This document shows, piece by piece, positions 39,834 through 50,900 of a DNA stretch of 64,000 bases (positions are counted from its first letter, which is position 1; every line of letters starts with the position of its first letter). The translations under genes were made by a program, and so were the position numbers. Location: positions 37,185 through 101,184 of the forward strand of contig CAJUPX010000004.1 in NCBI GenBank assembly GCA_910588685.1. Reading direction: 5' to 3'. The DNA is from an uncultured Christensenellaceae bacterium. Lineage in GTDB: Bacteria > Bacillota > Clostridia > Christensenellales > Borkfalkiaceae. The notes below the pieces were generated by a model. The model ran no database searches, was not told the origin of the DNA, and was given only the letters and a program-made list of their open reading frames with translations.

Positions 39834-40802
39834 ATGCAGAACGTAAGAGTAACTACTTTGAGCGACATAGCGGAGCGTATGGGCATCTCGGTCAACACGG
39901 TAAGCCGCGCTTTAAGGAACTGCTCGGATATCGGCGCGTCTACAAAGGCGGCGGTCAAAAAGATTGCCGACGAAATGGGTTATCAGCCAAATAAAGTCGC
40001 AAGCTTTATGCGTACGAAAAAATCGAATATTATTGCCGTAGTTATTTCGTCGCTCAGCAATCCGTTTTTCTCTATCAGTTTGGATTTTGTGTTTGATTAT
40101 CTTACGAAAAAGAATTATCATCCGTTGATAATAGTTAAAAAGGAAGGCGACCTGTCGGTTGAAGAGGTTGTCCGCTGTATGCAGAGCGGTGCGTGCGGAA
40201 TTCTTACGTTTATTGACCTTGACGAAGAGACTGCGGATTATTGCGAAACTTATAAAATTCCCGTTCTTCTATGCGGTTCCCGTCCACGCGACGAGCGGAT
40301 AAGCGCAGTGTATTCCGATGATAACCGTTGCGGAAAGCTCGTTGCACAGGAAGCCGTTTCTCACGGCGCTAAAAATCCCTGTTATATAAACGGCGCACTG
40401 TCCGACCTGAACAACGGCAGAAGAAACGGTTTTATAAAAGTTTTGGAAAATGCGGGTATTCACTGCGACAGTTATGAGTTCGACTATGAAGACAGAGAGG
40501 CGAGCGCAGAGTCGATTAAAAAGCAAATAGCGAACAACGCAAACGACTTTATTTTCTGTTTTAACGACGAAATAGCAACGGTTATGCTTAAAGCCTTTGA
40601 CGCGGACGGCGGTTTTAAAGGCGAGATTTTCGGCGTGGACGGCATATCGAAATATCTGCCCTATTCGAGGAGCGTTAACAGCGTAGGGGGAGATCTTCAA
40701 AGCATAGCAAATCGTTGCGGGCATATACTTCTTGAAAAGGTTGAAAAAGGCGACGTGAAAATTGTACGCGAAGTATTTCCGACGGAAATTATATTGAGAT
40801 AA
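39834..40802 (+). CDS. LacI-family transcriptional regulator
   Basis: 322 residues. N-terminal helix-turn-helix and hinge: TLSDIAERMGISVNTVSRALRNC, then GYQPNKVASFMRTKKSN. The rest is a periplasmic-binding-protein-like effector domain (IIAVVISSLSNPFFSISLDFVF; FCFNDEIATVMLKAFDADG). It likely senses a sugar released from the target glycan and controls the downstream locus, including itself, through the palindrome in its promoter. GGAGCGG ribosome site. The gap to the ATPase gene is 31 bases without a new promoter. Confidence 0.92.
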   Translation: MQNVRVTTLSDIAERMGISVNTVSRALRNCSDIGASTKAAVKKIADEMGYQPNKVASFMRTKKSNIIAVVISSLSNPFFSISLDFVFDYLTKKNYHPLIIVKKEGDLSVEEVVRCMQSGACGILTFIDLDEETADYCETYKIPVLLCGSRPRDERISAVYSDDNRCGKLVAQEAVSHGAKNPCYINGALSDLNNGRRNGFIKVLENAGIHCDSYEFDYEDREASAESIKKQIANNANDFIFCFNDEIATVMLKAFDADGGFKGEIFGVDGISKYLPYSRSVNSVGGDLQSIANRCGHILLEKVEKGDVKIVREVFPTEIILR

Positions 40803-40833
40803 AAACCGCAAGGTTTAAAGATAAAAGGAGAAA

Positions 40834-42540
40834 ATGATGGCAGGTTTATCTTTAAGACATATCTATAAGGTATATCAGAGCAAAGAAAAGGAAAAGAAAC
40901 GCAAAAAGAAGGACGACGGCGCAAAGAAGCGCAAGGGTGATTTTCTTGCGGTCAGGGATTTCAATATGGAAATCGAAGACGGCGAGTTTATCGTATTCGT
41001 AGGACCTTCGGGCTGCGGTAAATCCACAACTTTACGAATGATTGCCGGTTTGGAGGAAATAACTGCGGGCGATTTGTACATAGGCGACAGACTCGTAAAC
41101 GACGTTGAACCGAAGGACAGGGATATTGCAATGGTATTCCAGAATTATGCGCTTTATCCGCATATGACTGCGGGTGAAAATATAGGCTTCGGTTTAAAAA
41201 TGCGTAAAGTTGCAACGCCGAAAAACGATGAAAACGGCAACCCTGTGCTCGCAATAGATAAAAAAAAGATACGCGAGCTTAAAAACAGTCTTAAAACCGT
41301 ACATATAGATATCCGTTATGCCGAGGAGAACGACGCCGAGCTCGTGTTCAAATACAGGCTGTGCGAGATAAAAGCGGAATATGAAAAGCTTTTAAAAGAG
41401 AAGAACGCCGCGCTCGACGGTAAGAGCGGGGAACAAGCCAAAGAAATATTGCTAAGCTTCTCGGAGCGTGAAAAGGCGATAGCCGACTTGGTAAACGAAG
41501 TTCTCGCGGCTCAGAAGGCGGTAATTAATGAAATCAGACTCAGATATGTCGGAAAGAACGAAAAGGCCGAAGAAGCGGGAAATCTTGCAAAAGAGCTTGC
41601 AAATAAGGCTTCGGTAAATCTCGGCGACATAAGAGAAAGCGACATAAAGCTTGCGCTTACAGAAAGAAAGAAAAAGCTCGAAAGGGATTTAGAGTACTAT
41701 ACGAATACGCCGGTGCAGGTGTATGAATACCGCCACATTCCGAAAGAAGAAATAGAAAAGAAGGTTAAATGGGCGTCGGAAGTACTCGGCGTAACCGAGC
41801 TGTTGGATATAAAGCCCAAAGCAATGTCGGGCGGACAAAGACAGAGAATTGCGCTGGGGCGCGCTATCGTGCGCGAGCCGAAGGTTATGCTTTTGGATGA
41901 ACCGCTTTCAAATCTCGACGCAAAGCTCAGAACGACTATGAGAAGCGAAATAGTCAAGCTTCATAACGAATTAAAGACGACGTTTATTTACGTTACGCAC
42001 GACCAGATAGAAGCAATGACTATGGGTACGAGAATAGTCGTAATGAAGCTGGGCGTGATACAGCAGATAGACAATCCCACCAATCTTTTCGACTTTCCCG
42101 AAAATAAATTCGTTGCGGGATTTATCGGTACTCCGCAGATGAATTTCTTCGACGTTACGATAAAAAAGAACGGCAAAAATCTTGACGTGAAATATCCGAA
42201 CGGCGAAATGCAGAGTTATAATCTCGCAAATATGCGCACGATAAAACCCGAATATCTCGACGGTAACGAACACGGCGTAACGCTCGGGATACGCGGCGAG
42301 AACGTAACTTTCGACGAAAAAGGGATAAGCGCAAAGCTGTCCATAAAGGAAATTCTCGGCAACACTACGCAGATGTTTGTAAAGATAACGCCCGAAAGTC
42401 CCGACAGTATAATTTGCGTAAACGACCGCAACGATTACCGCCAGGGCGATACCGTAAAGATATTTTTCGATGAAAAGAGGATACATCTTTTCGACGATGA
42501 GACGGAGTTATCCATAATGGAAAGAAAATACGGTAATTAA
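40834..42540 (+). CDS. MsmK/UgpC-type sugar ABC ATPase with a large insertion
   Basis: 568 residues, about 200 more than usual. ATPase motifs: Walker A GPSGCGKSTT (~residue 56), Q-loop FQNYALYPHMT (~101), signature MSGGQRQRIALGRAI (~330), Walker B VMLLDEPLSNLD (~350), then the regulatory MOBE domain (FPENKFVAGFIGTPQMNFFDV). Between Q-loop and signature, residues ~126-301 are a charged, helical insertion absent from MalK/MsmK. A shorter Lys-rich insert (residues ~15-34, KEKEKKRKKKDDGAKKRKG) lies after the first strand. It probably energises the importer encoded ~13 kb downstream (binding protein and two permeases), which has no ATPase of its own. Confidence 0.85.
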   Translation: MMAGLSLRHIYKVYQSKEKEKKRKKKDDGAKKRKGDFLAVRDFNMEIEDGEFIVFVGPSGCGKSTTLRMIAGLEEITAGDLYIGDRLVNDVEPKDRDIAMVFQNYALYPHMTAGENIGFGLKMRKVATPKNDENGNPVLAIDKKKIRELKNSLKTVHIDIRYAEENDAELVFKYRLCEIKAEYEKLLKEKNAALDGKSGEQAKEILLSFSEREKAIADLVNEVLAAQKAVINEIRLRYVGKNEKAEEAGNLAKELANKASVNLGDIRESDIKLALTERKKKLERDLEYYTNTPVQVYEYRHIPKEEIEKKVKWASEVLGVTELLDIKPKAMSGGQRQRIALGRAIVREPKVMLLDEPLSNLDAKLRTTMRSEIVKLHNELKTTFIYVTHDQIEAMTMGTRIVVMKLGVIQQIDNPTNLFDFPENKFVAGFIGTPQMNFFDVTIKKNGKNLDVKYPNGEMQSYNLANMRTIKPEYLDGNEHGVTLGIRGENVTFDEKGISAKLSIKEILGNTTQMFVKITPESPDSIICVNDRNDYRQGDTVKIFFDEKRIHLFDDETELSIMERKYGN

Positions 42541-42640
42541 GAAAATCATTCATTTTCCCTCCTTATAACAAGGCGAACTTCCGCCGCCGACAGGCGGTGG
42601 GAGGGTTGCCGGACGTGAATGGCGGGAACGGCAGGTAGAA

Positions 42641-43864
42641 ATGAAAAATCGCATTAAATTTTTCGGGTTGAGTTTTTTCTCGGATAAGATAGCGTCGGAA
42701 GCTGCAAAGCGCAGCTTTGCAACCGTATTTATAGGTCTGTTGCTGTCGTTCGTATTCTTCTTGTTCGGGTATTACGGCGCGGACGTGGCGCCGTTTGCAA
42801 CCCATTACAACAATGCGGGGAGCTATAAGGAATTTATTCAAGCGGCGTTTGATAACGGCGTTGATGTTACGGTTATAAACCATAAGTGTACAAGCGGAAA
42901 GGTTATCAACACTTATTCTAATGAAGAAGACGCGGTGTATAAGAAAAACGGTTATAACCTGATTGTCGACACCCGACCTTCGGATACGCTTATAGAATTT
43001 ACGCAGGTAGCAATAAAGGGCGAGAGCGAGATAGCTTACGGGGAGTGGATAAAGTTATCGGATACGGAAAAGCAGGGTTACAGATTGGTAACGCGTTATA
43101 CCGACCGCGAGCTTGAACTCAGCGAAGAGGAATTAAAATCATACAAACAGTTTTTAAATTCCGACGAAACGTTGAAAAAAGAGCTTGACGCGCTCGACGG
43201 TGCGGCGGACGATTACGGCAGGCAGGTTTATTACCTGTACGTAAAAAATTATTATACAAAAGCGACCTCGGTTTATTCCGGAGCTAAGGCGCCGGTGTTG
43301 CGGGATTATTATTACGCAAACTATATCGCAAGCGGTAAAGCATATTATTTTTACGTTTTCGACGATATGTGCGCAGGCTCGTTTAAAACGGACAACGGAG
43401 TTCCCGTCGTGTTCGGCGGTTATTTTGTGAAATGTGCCGACGGAAAAGTAAACGATATACACGGCTTCATAAAGGATACTTATTACGATACGGCAGGTTA
43501 TACGTTCGGGTCGTATTTCGTAAGCGCGGTTTCACAGCTGCCTATGCTTGTGATTATTCCCATATTGCTCGGCGCGGTTATGTGGCTTGCAGGCAAGGCG
43601 GTAAAGGACGGTTGGGAAAAGAGCTTTGCGGGCTGTTATAAGACGGTGTGCTCGTTCGTGTGGTTTTCGGCTTTCGTTGCAGCGCTGATAACCTTTATAT
43701 GCGGCTGGTTTGTTGCGGCAAGGGTAATACACCCGTATATGATATTTATTTTCGCAGGCTTGTTGCTCGTTCGCACGGCGGTCTACTGCGTAGTGAGCGC
43801 GGTTAAAAACAAGTCTTATACGGGACAAAATAACAATAACGAATTTTCGGAGGATAAGTTATGA
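42641..43864 (+). CDS. Membrane protein of unknown function
   Basis: 407 residues. An N-terminal helix (FATVFIGLLLSFVFFLFGYY, ~residue 27) is followed by a ~240-residue domain probably outside the membrane, then three helices near the C-terminus (LPMLVIIPILLGAVMWLAG, FSAFVAALITFICGWFVAA, YMIFIFAGLLLVRTAVYCVV). I do not recognise a family. It overlaps the next gene by four bases and sits in the glycan locus between the ATPase and a surface SGNH lipoprotein. The 100 bases before it hold a GCCGCC/GGCGGT hairpin but no promoter. Confidence 0.7.
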   Translation: MKNRIKFFGLSFFSDKIASEAAKRSFATVFIGLLLSFVFFLFGYYGADVAPFATHYNNAGSYKEFIQAAFDNGVDVTVINHKCTSGKVINTYSNEEDAVYKKNGYNLIVDTRPSDTLIEFTQVAIKGESEIAYGEWIKLSDTEKQGYRLVTRYTDRELELSEEELKSYKQFLNSDETLKKELDALDGAADDYGRQVYYLYVKNYYTKATSVYSGAKAPVLRDYYYANYIASGKAYYFYVFDDMCAGSFKTDNGVPVVFGGYFVKCADGKVNDIHGFIKDTYYDTAGYTFGSYFVSAVSQLPMLVIIPILLGAVMWLAGKAVKDGWEKSFAGCYKTVCSFVWFSAFVAALITFICGWFVAARVIHPYMIFIFAGLLLVRTAVYCVVSAVKNKSYTGQNNNNEFSEDKL

Positions 43865-44826
43865 AACTTAAATTCAAAGCGGTTTTGGCGGCGGCGGTAA
43901 CGGCACTAACGATTTGTGCGTTTGCGGCGGGTTGTACGGATAAACCCGAAGAGAACAATACGCCCGATTACGGAACGCTGAGCATAGACGACTTAAAGGT
44001 GTTTATAACGCAGGACAGAAGCTGCACGTTTGCGGAAATTCAGCCCGTATTCAGTAAGCCGGAAAAGGCGGAGAGCCTGACCTATACGTACGATACGTCG
44101 AGTATAAAAATCGAGGGCAACACGGTGACGCCTATAAAACGCGAGAATAAAGAAGTAAACGTCCGCGCAAAGAGCGAGCATTTCAACGTGGTTTTCAAGG
44201 TGGAAATAGAGTTTCTGAAATTCGCCGAGGACTCGTCGGGATTATACGATTTGAGCCGTTTCGACGTGGCGCAGCGCGCTGAACTATGTAAGGAAGTAAC
44301 CGCAAATACAACGCTTTTCATAGGCGACAGCTTTATGGATAATCACTTTATCGGCGAATATATGCGCAGCTTTGCGCAGGGCAAAGATGTCTTGCACGCA
44401 GGTATCAGCTCGACGACTTCCTATCATTGGGAGGCGGCGTATTCAACCGTTATAGGCTCGACTGCGCCGAAGAACATAGTAATGCACGTAGGAACAAATA
44501 ATTTCTATGACGTGCACGATTTGACTTCGGATACACAAGACAGTCTTACGCGCTTATTTATGCTTATGCATTCAAAATATCCTTCGAGCAATATTTACTG
44601 GTTTAACATCACACAACGCTCGGATACTTCGTATGCGCAAAATGTTTCGGAAACCAACGTATACATGGCGGAGTGGTGCGCAAAGTACGATTGGATAACG
44701 TGTGTAGACACTTGTTCAAAGGTAACAACGGCTATGCTCGGAGACGGTGTTCACCCGACTACCGAAAATTATAAAGTATTCACAGATGCGCTCGTTGAGG
44801 CAGGCTGTGAAATAACCGAAAAATAA
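43861..44826 (+). CDS. SGNH/GDSL-type lipoprotein
   Basis: 321 residues. Signal peptide with lipobox AFAAGC near residue 23. A linker and small beta domain (about residues 40-130) precede an SGNH hydrolase core: NTTLFIGDSFMDNHF with the serine, ISSTTS, MHVGTNNFYD with the asparagine, and GDGVHPTTENY with the Asp/His pair. Probably an outer-surface esterase that removes acetyl or feruloyl groups from the glycan; specificity is not shown. It starts inside the end of the membrane protein gene. Confidence 0.85.
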   Translation: MKLKFKAVLAAAVTALTICAFAAGCTDKPEENNTPDYGTLSIDDLKVFITQDRSCTFAEIQPVFSKPEKAESLTYTYDTSSIKIEGNTVTPIKRENKEVNVRAKSEHFNVVFKVEIEFLKFAEDSSGLYDLSRFDVAQRAELCKEVTANTTLFIGDSFMDNHFIGEYMRSFAQGKDVLHAGISSTTSYHWEAAYSTVIGSTAPKNIVMHVGTNNFYDVHDLTSDTQDSLTRLFMLMHSKYPSSNIYWFNITQRSDTSYAQNVSETNVYMAEWCAKYDWITCVDTCSKVTTAMLGDGVHPTTENYKVFTDALVEAGCEITEK

Positions 44827-44840
44827 AAATCAAGGAGAAA

Positions 44841-46832
44841 ATGATGAAAAATTCAGTCAAATGCCTTGCTGCGGCAGTTCTTGCTTTGGCTATGGTTGCG
44901 CCCTGCGGTTTAACGGCTTGTAGAACCGATATTATTGACGAGTACGAGTTGTCTGCTTACAAGGGCGAAAACAAGGACAAAAACGGTGAAATTGTGTACA
45001 ACAATTCGCTGTTTTACAGCAATAGCCTGAAACAGGGATATGCCGACCCGCAGATTTTGGACGATACTGCCCGCAGCGGATATTACTATATGTACGGTAC
45101 GAGCAATTTACAGACTATGCGTTCAAGAGACCTTGCCGTATGGGAACCCGTAACCGTAGTGCTTAAAACCACGGACGAAACGCTGAACGCCGTTCTCGGT
45201 TCGGGTGAGTACCGTTGGGCGCCCGAGGTCATATACGATGATGATACTAAGCTTTACTATCTGTTTTTCAGCAGCGTTCCGTACAAAGAATACGAAAAAG
45301 GCGCAATTACGGAAACGGGCGGCGACGTGGACGGAGGTCTGACAGCATACTGTATGTACGCGGCTACGTCGGCTTCGCCTGAGGGACCGTTCAATCTCAT
45401 TAATTTTGGAAACGCAGAAAGTTGCGGCACTGAAAACGTTCATAATCTCAACAGGAACAATAATAAAGAAATCACCGAGGACCAAGCAAAAAGCGGAGAA
45501 TACGCTTTCATCGAAAAAGACGGCGTATATTACGAAGCGGCTTTCAGACATTTTTACGCCGACTACTGTCTGTTCGCCCCCGACGAGCTGAGCAAGCTTC
45601 TCTATAAGAACGAAGTCGGCGCAGGCGGGATTTACAACGAAAAGCCGAAGGCAAGGTATTTCCAGACGATAGACCCGCATCCCTATGTTGACCCCGTGCC
45701 TACGGTGGACGAGGCAACGGGCAAGAGCTATCATAAAAAATATATGTATTTCAAGCTCGAGCATAATGCGGCGTGGAATATAAACATCGGCGTCGAAATG
45801 GAAAACTGGCTTAAACCCAAGTGGGAAACGGCAAAGTATATAACCGCCGACAGATTTTATACAATAAAGGATTGGCGCGACGGTTCCGACGATAACGTAA
45901 CGTACGAATACGGTGAGGTGTGTAACGAGGGTGCGAGTATGCTCTATCACGAGGACGGAAACGGCAAGGGGCTTTATTACTTCACGTTCTCCGTTAACGA
46001 CTACTCGACGAGCGATTATCAGGTAGGTATGGCGGTTTCGGACAGTCCGCTTGGCGATTTCAGAAAGCTGAGAGAGGACGAGGGCGGGCTTCTTCTCTGC
46101 TCATCGACGACGGGTAGCGAGAGTATCTCGGGCGCGGGGCATCATTCGTTCGTTACTTCGGGCGAACAACTCTATATATCCTATCACCGTCACAAAGATT
46201 ACAGCGAGGGCGGGCCGAACAGATACGCCGCAATAGACGAGGTTAAGTGGATAAACGTAAAGGATAAGGACGGCAACGATATGACGGTGCCTTATGTGAA
46301 CGGACCCACCGACAGCGTTCAGCCTCTGCCCGAAAAAGTCAGCGGTTATAAGAACATCGCTTCAAAGGCAACGCTTACCTGCACTGACGAAAGCGCGGAG
46401 CTCGAATATTTAACCGATGGACTGCTGTCCGTGCATAAGGACGCGGATGAAACGTTTATGGACTACATCCGCGAAACAAAAATTAGCAAGACCGCAACGT
46501 TCGAGTTCGCTTTCGATAAGGCGGAAACGGTGCGCGCGGTTATGGTTTACAACTCCGCCAAGAGAAAGGAAATATTCTTTAATATACCGAGAATGGAGTT
46601 CACTCTCGGGGACGGCAGCGTACGAGTCATACGCGACGTTAAGTTCGACTTAGACAGGTATTGCAGAACGGGCGGCGTCGGCAACAAAGAGATTTTGTAC
46701 GTCAGTTCTGGTGCGGCGGCGTTCGCGGAATTCTACGACGTAGCGGTAACGAATATAAAGATAACCGTCGAATTGCCCGAAAACCAAAGCAAAGTAGGCT
46801 TATCCGAAATAAAAATTTTGGGTAAAGCGTAA
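44841..46832 (+). CDS. GH43-family glycoside hydrolase lipoprotein
   Basis: 663 residues (ATG at 44841 or 44844) after AAGGAGA. Lipobox LTAC near residue 25-27. The five-blade beta-propeller of GH43 is indicated by QGYADPQILDD (general base Asp), WAPEVIYDDDTKLYYLFFSS and VCNEGASMLYHED (general acid Glu). The last ~170 residues (from NIASKATLTCTDES) look like an F5/8-type or CBM32-like beta-sandwich. GH43 enzymes cleave arabinofuranosides or xylosides, so this points to an arabinan or arabinoxylan-like substrate. Surface location is inferred from the lipobox. Confidence 0.85.
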   Translation: MMKNSVKCLAAAVLALAMVAPCGLTACRTDIIDEYELSAYKGENKDKNGEIVYNNSLFYSNSLKQGYADPQILDDTARSGYYYMYGTSNLQTMRSRDLAVWEPVTVVLKTTDETLNAVLGSGEYRWAPEVIYDDDTKLYYLFFSSVPYKEYEKGAITETGGDVDGGLTAYCMYAATSASPEGPFNLINFGNAESCGTENVHNLNRNNNKEITEDQAKSGEYAFIEKDGVYYEAAFRHFYADYCLFAPDELSKLLYKNEVGAGGIYNEKPKARYFQTIDPHPYVDPVPTVDEATGKSYHKKYMYFKLEHNAAWNINIGVEMENWLKPKWETAKYITADRFYTIKDWRDGSDDNVTYEYGEVCNEGASMLYHEDGNGKGLYYFTFSVNDYSTSDYQVGMAVSDSPLGDFRKLREDEGGLLLCSSTTGSESISGAGHHSFVTSGEQLYISYHRHKDYSEGGPNRYAAIDEVKWINVKDKDGNDMTVPYVNGPTDSVQPLPEKVSGYKNIASKATLTCTDESAELEYLTDGLLSVHKDADETFMDYIRETKISKTATFEFAFDKAETVRAVMVYNSAKRKEIFFNIPRMEFTLGDGSVRVIRDVKFDLDRYCRTGGVGNKEILYVSSGAAAFAEFYDVAVTNIKITVELPENQSKVGLSEIKILGKA

Positions 46833-46843
46833 GGAGGAAAGGT

Positions 46844-47923
46844 ATGAAAAAGCTGATTAAAAGCGGCGCTGCCGCAATATGTGCATTAACGCTTTCCGTT
46901 GCATTTTCGGGTTGCTCGGGCGAGAAAATCAATATAATCCCCGACCCTAATCCTTACACCTTCGACAACAGTGCAAACGTTATAAGACCCGACTGCGACG
47001 AGGGGATGAATATCGACGGCAAGTTTGACGAAGAAAAGTGGAAAAACGTGCGTTGGCTGACTGCCGAAGACAAACCTAACGCCACGCAGAGCGCGAAGAT
47101 AGAGTTTGCGTCTTTCGTCGGTGAAAAGGGTATTTTTATCGGCGGAAAGGTAGAGGAAACGGGTTCCAACATCTGGGTCAACCCCGACAGAGGCTCCTGG
47201 ACCAACAGCTGTCTCGAAATGTATATAGGTCCCGTGGGTTACGGCGAAGAGGGCAAGCACAAGACTATCGAATACGACGTGCAGGCGGACGGCTCGGTAA
47301 ATAATATGCGCGTCGCTCCCGACCAGTCGAGCGGGTTCGACATACACACCACGAAGGATAAAATGCCGCTTACGGCTGCGCAGCAGATAGGCGGAAAGGT
47401 AAACACTCCCGATTGTACGGGTTACACTATCGAAAGCTTTATTCCGTGGGCGTTTTTGGAGCTTGCGGGCTGGGACGTTTCCGACCCTTCCGAACTGAAA
47501 GTGGGAATCGACCCCGTGCACATCTTCTCGCTTAAATACGAGGGCGAGGACGTATCCGACAAAATAACCGAAACGCGTATATGGTCGCGCTGGTCGGAAA
47601 AGGTGCTGCCGGGTATCGGCTGGCTCGCGCCCGACACGTATTTCCGCTTCGATAAAGGCGGGCTTATGCAGTATGATTACGCGGTAAATTACAGCGGCGA
47701 AGGCAAGGGCACTGTGGTGGCGAAAAGCGGCTCGGATAAAATATTCGGCTGGGGCACAACGACGTTTACGGTAAAACCCCGCAACGGCGCAATCGTTAAG
47801 AGCATAACGGTAAACGGCGAAGATTATACTGCAAAGCTCAGGGAATCGGGAGGCTCTTACGAGTTCGACGTAAAGGACCCCGAAGGTAAGCTGACTATCG
47901 ACGTTGAATTCGGATTCGAATAA
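46844..47923 (+). CDS. CBM9-like carbohydrate-binding lipoprotein
   Basis: 359 residues with lipobox AFSGC. The central part, INIIPDPNPY onward to about residue 250, resembles the CBM9/sugar-binding beta-sandwich: IDGKFDEEKWKNV, IFIGGKVEETGSNIW, SCLEMYIGP and YTIESFIPWAFLEL. The last ~90 residues are a beta-rich module with KSITVNGEDYTAKL, similar to the B-repeat-like modules in the next protein. It probably binds the glycan at the cell surface. No catalytic residues are evident. Translation starts 12 bases after the GH43 stop. Confidence 0.75.
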   Translation: MKKLIKSGAAAICALTLSVAFSGCSGEKINIIPDPNPYTFDNSANVIRPDCDEGMNIDGKFDEEKWKNVRWLTAEDKPNATQSAKIEFASFVGEKGIFIGGKVEETGSNIWVNPDRGSWTNSCLEMYIGPVGYGEEGKHKTIEYDVQADGSVNNMRVAPDQSSGFDIHTTKDKMPLTAAQQIGGKVNTPDCTGYTIESFIPWAFLELAGWDVSDPSELKVGIDPVHIFSLKYEGEDVSDKITETRIWSRWSEKVLPGIGWLAPDTYFRFDKGGLMQYDYAVNYSGEGKGTVVAKSGSDKIFGWGTTTFTVKPRNGAIVKSITVNGEDYTAKLRESGGSYEFDVKDPEGKLTIDVEFGFE

Positions 47924-47982
47924 AAGTACCGTAAATTTTACGGATATATTAAAATAAAATTCAAAAAGATAAGGAGAAAAGT

Positions 47983-50900
47983 ATGAACAAAAAACTTAAA
48001 TGGGCAATTCCATTTGCGGTTTTGTCACTCACTTGCGGAGTGGCGGCGGGTGCTGCGGGGTGCAGCAAACACGAGCACAGCTATACGCAGCTTAAAAACG
48101 ACGGCGACACCCACGTAATGGTTTGCCCCGACGACGACACGCCCGACGAAAGCACGAGAGAAGGACACGTATATGTTGCAGGCGAGTGCGAATGCGGAGC
48201 TACCGAACAGCAAGCCGAGATAAAATACGGCAGCGTAACCGGTTCGGTAAGACTTTATAAGTCAGGCGAGTATGTTTCCGCCGATGGTGTAAAGGTTGAA
48301 ATAGACGCGGACGCCGACGTTGAGGGAAGCGTTAAGGACGGTAAATACGTTTATACAATCGAAAACGTGCCCGTAGGCGAAAGCTATGAGCTTACTATTT
48401 CAAAATCGGGCTACGAAACGAAAAAATACGAGATACTTCTCGAAGAAGAAGGCGAAGAGGCTACGATAGGCGGAGCTAACGGTATAACATTAAACTATGA
48501 AGTATTCGGTTTGTTTGCGGGCTGGGACTCGGCTTCGCACGATTTGACGCACGCAAACGATGCTGATCCCTATATACTTTTCAGAGAGCACACGGGCGAC
48601 CAGACGCTAAACGTTATTACTAAAGACAGCTATAACGGGGTTTCGGCAAGCTTCGACGTCAATTACAATAACAGTACTCATAATTGGCGTACGCAGGGAA
48701 TAATTCTCAAATTCTCCGACGGTAAGCATATGGTCGTACGCTATCATAACGGCGACTCCTCAAACGAAAAAGGCGGCTTAGGCAACATACAGTTCACCGC
48801 CGAAGCATGGGATTTCTTCCCCAAAGAAAACTGCCTTTTCGGCGAAGACGTAACGGGAACGCAGTACGGCGAAAAACCTTTTTATCAGCTGTCCGCAGCA
48901 GATACGCAGGGCATTAAATCGGAGGAAGGAGTAAGACTTACTACCGTAGTAAATGACGGTAAATTGACCGTTATGTTCGGCGGCAAGTATATCTGCGAAT
49001 ACGCTCTCCCCGACGGCTACGCCGATAAACCCGTACAGGTTGCTTACTTTGCATTCAATGCGGCAAGCAACGCAAAGTTTACTTACGAAATTACAAAATC
49101 GATTCCCGCGCTCGAAAGCGTGCTCGATATAGACGTAACCAAGCCCGAAGGCGCGGATTGCACCGTTACCGCAAATCCTCAAAAGGATAAATACTCGTTC
49201 GGCGAAGAAATCGAGCTGACGTTTGACGCGCCCGAAGGATATAAGCTTGATTCGCTTACAGTAGACGGCGAGGACAGATATAACGATGTGAATGCGGGCA
49301 AACTTACGATTGTCGCAAACAGAGCGTCAATCAACGTTGCGGCGGCGTTTGTACAGGAAGAGCCTATCAATATCAACATTTCGGTAAAGGGTAAAAAGCT
49401 CGGCGCGACGGCTGCGCTTGCGGACGGAACAAAGGTTGCGCTCGGCGGAACGGAGTATACGGTTACGAATGGAAAAATAACGGGCGAAGTTATAAAAGGC
49501 AGATATACGGTAAGCGTTGACGGTTATATTTCAAAGGAAATAGTAATCGAAGAAAATCTCACCGAAATTGTGCTCGAATACGACGCGTTTGAAATAGTAC
49601 GCTGGGATCACAGCGGACACGGTTTGGTGCACGTAAACGATAATGAACCTTATATAGAATGGGAAGGTCCCGGAGCGTCGTTAAACGCGGTCACAAAGGA
49701 ATGCTTGTTTACAAACGCCTCTGTTTCCGTAATAATCAAAGGCGGCTTTACCACGAACGGCGGTAAACAGCAAGGCATTATATTGCGGTTCGAAGACGGA
49801 AAAGCGGCAATACTCAACATAAACATAGAGGGAGACGCCCGCCTTCAATTCAGACCCGAACTGTTTTCGGATAATAACGATGCGTCGATTGGACTGAGAA
49901 CGGTTTTTGAAAAGGAATGGGTGGAATTCAGAAACGTAACGGATGCGGAAGTTCAAAAATACAATTCCGAAACGGGAATAGAACTTAAAGTTCTTCGCTA
50001 TGGCAAGTCGCTGTTCGTTTATCTCGATGACGAGTTCAAGGGCAGAGCGGATTTGCCCGACAAATACGAAAACAGTAAAATGGGCTTCGGCTTGTTCTCG
50101 TACGACGCGGTAGTGGGCTCTAAGTGGAAATATGAAATTTCCGAAAACGTTTCCGTACCTACGGTTGAGATAACGAACGAAACGCCGTCCGACGCAAACG
50201 GTACGGTATCCGTATCGCAGAATACGGTCATCGGCGATACCGTAACGATAACCGTAACTCCCGCAACCGGATATAAACTCGGCACGCTTACCGTTAACGG
50301 CACGGACGTTACTTCTCAAATCAAAGGCATGCAATATACCTTTGCGGTAACGGGCGACACGACCGTTGCGGCAACTTTTGAAGAAATCGTAAGCGGCAGT
50401 ATCGATGCGCAAATAACGGGCAAAAAGCACGGCGTAAGCGACAACGCTTTGACGGCGGGAACGCAAGTCACGCTTTCATCGGGCGGGTTGGATGACGTAA
50501 CGGCAACGCTTACCGATAAGAACGGCGTGCTTATGCTTTCGGTTATCGAAATCCCTGCCGCAGTATGGACGGTAAAGATAGCCGGATATCTGACTGCGGA
50601 AATAACGGTTGGGGAAAACGCTGAATACACTACTGCAATCGCGCTTGAAGCGGATACGTTCAATACGCTTACTCCCTGGGGTAAGTTCGACTTCTCGCAA
50701 GCGAATAATGAAACAACTGCGGTCATAGGCTTTACAAACGACTGCGGAGAATTCGTAACGAAAGAAACTTACGACGACGTAGCCGCAAGCATTGTTTTAA
50801 ATAAAGATATGTTAACCAGTAATCAGGGCGTAGTCGTACGCTTCGTAGGCGACGGAATGAATGATTTGGTTTACGTCCGCCTTGAAGGCTCCAAAAAAGT

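Noticed and set aside
42541..42640. GC-rich hairpin before the membrane protein gene, considered as promoter or riboswitch
   Set aside because: Only one short stem is visible, there is no -35/-10 pair, and the locus probably reads through.
45123..45950. 275-codon minus-strand frame inside the GH43 gene
   Set aside because: Shadow of the GH43 frame; no start signal or family resemblance.
47934..47950. CCGTAAA-T-TTTACGG palindrome between two lipoprotein genes, considered as terminator
   Set aside because: The stem is short and AT-rich and no T-run follows; it may be chance.
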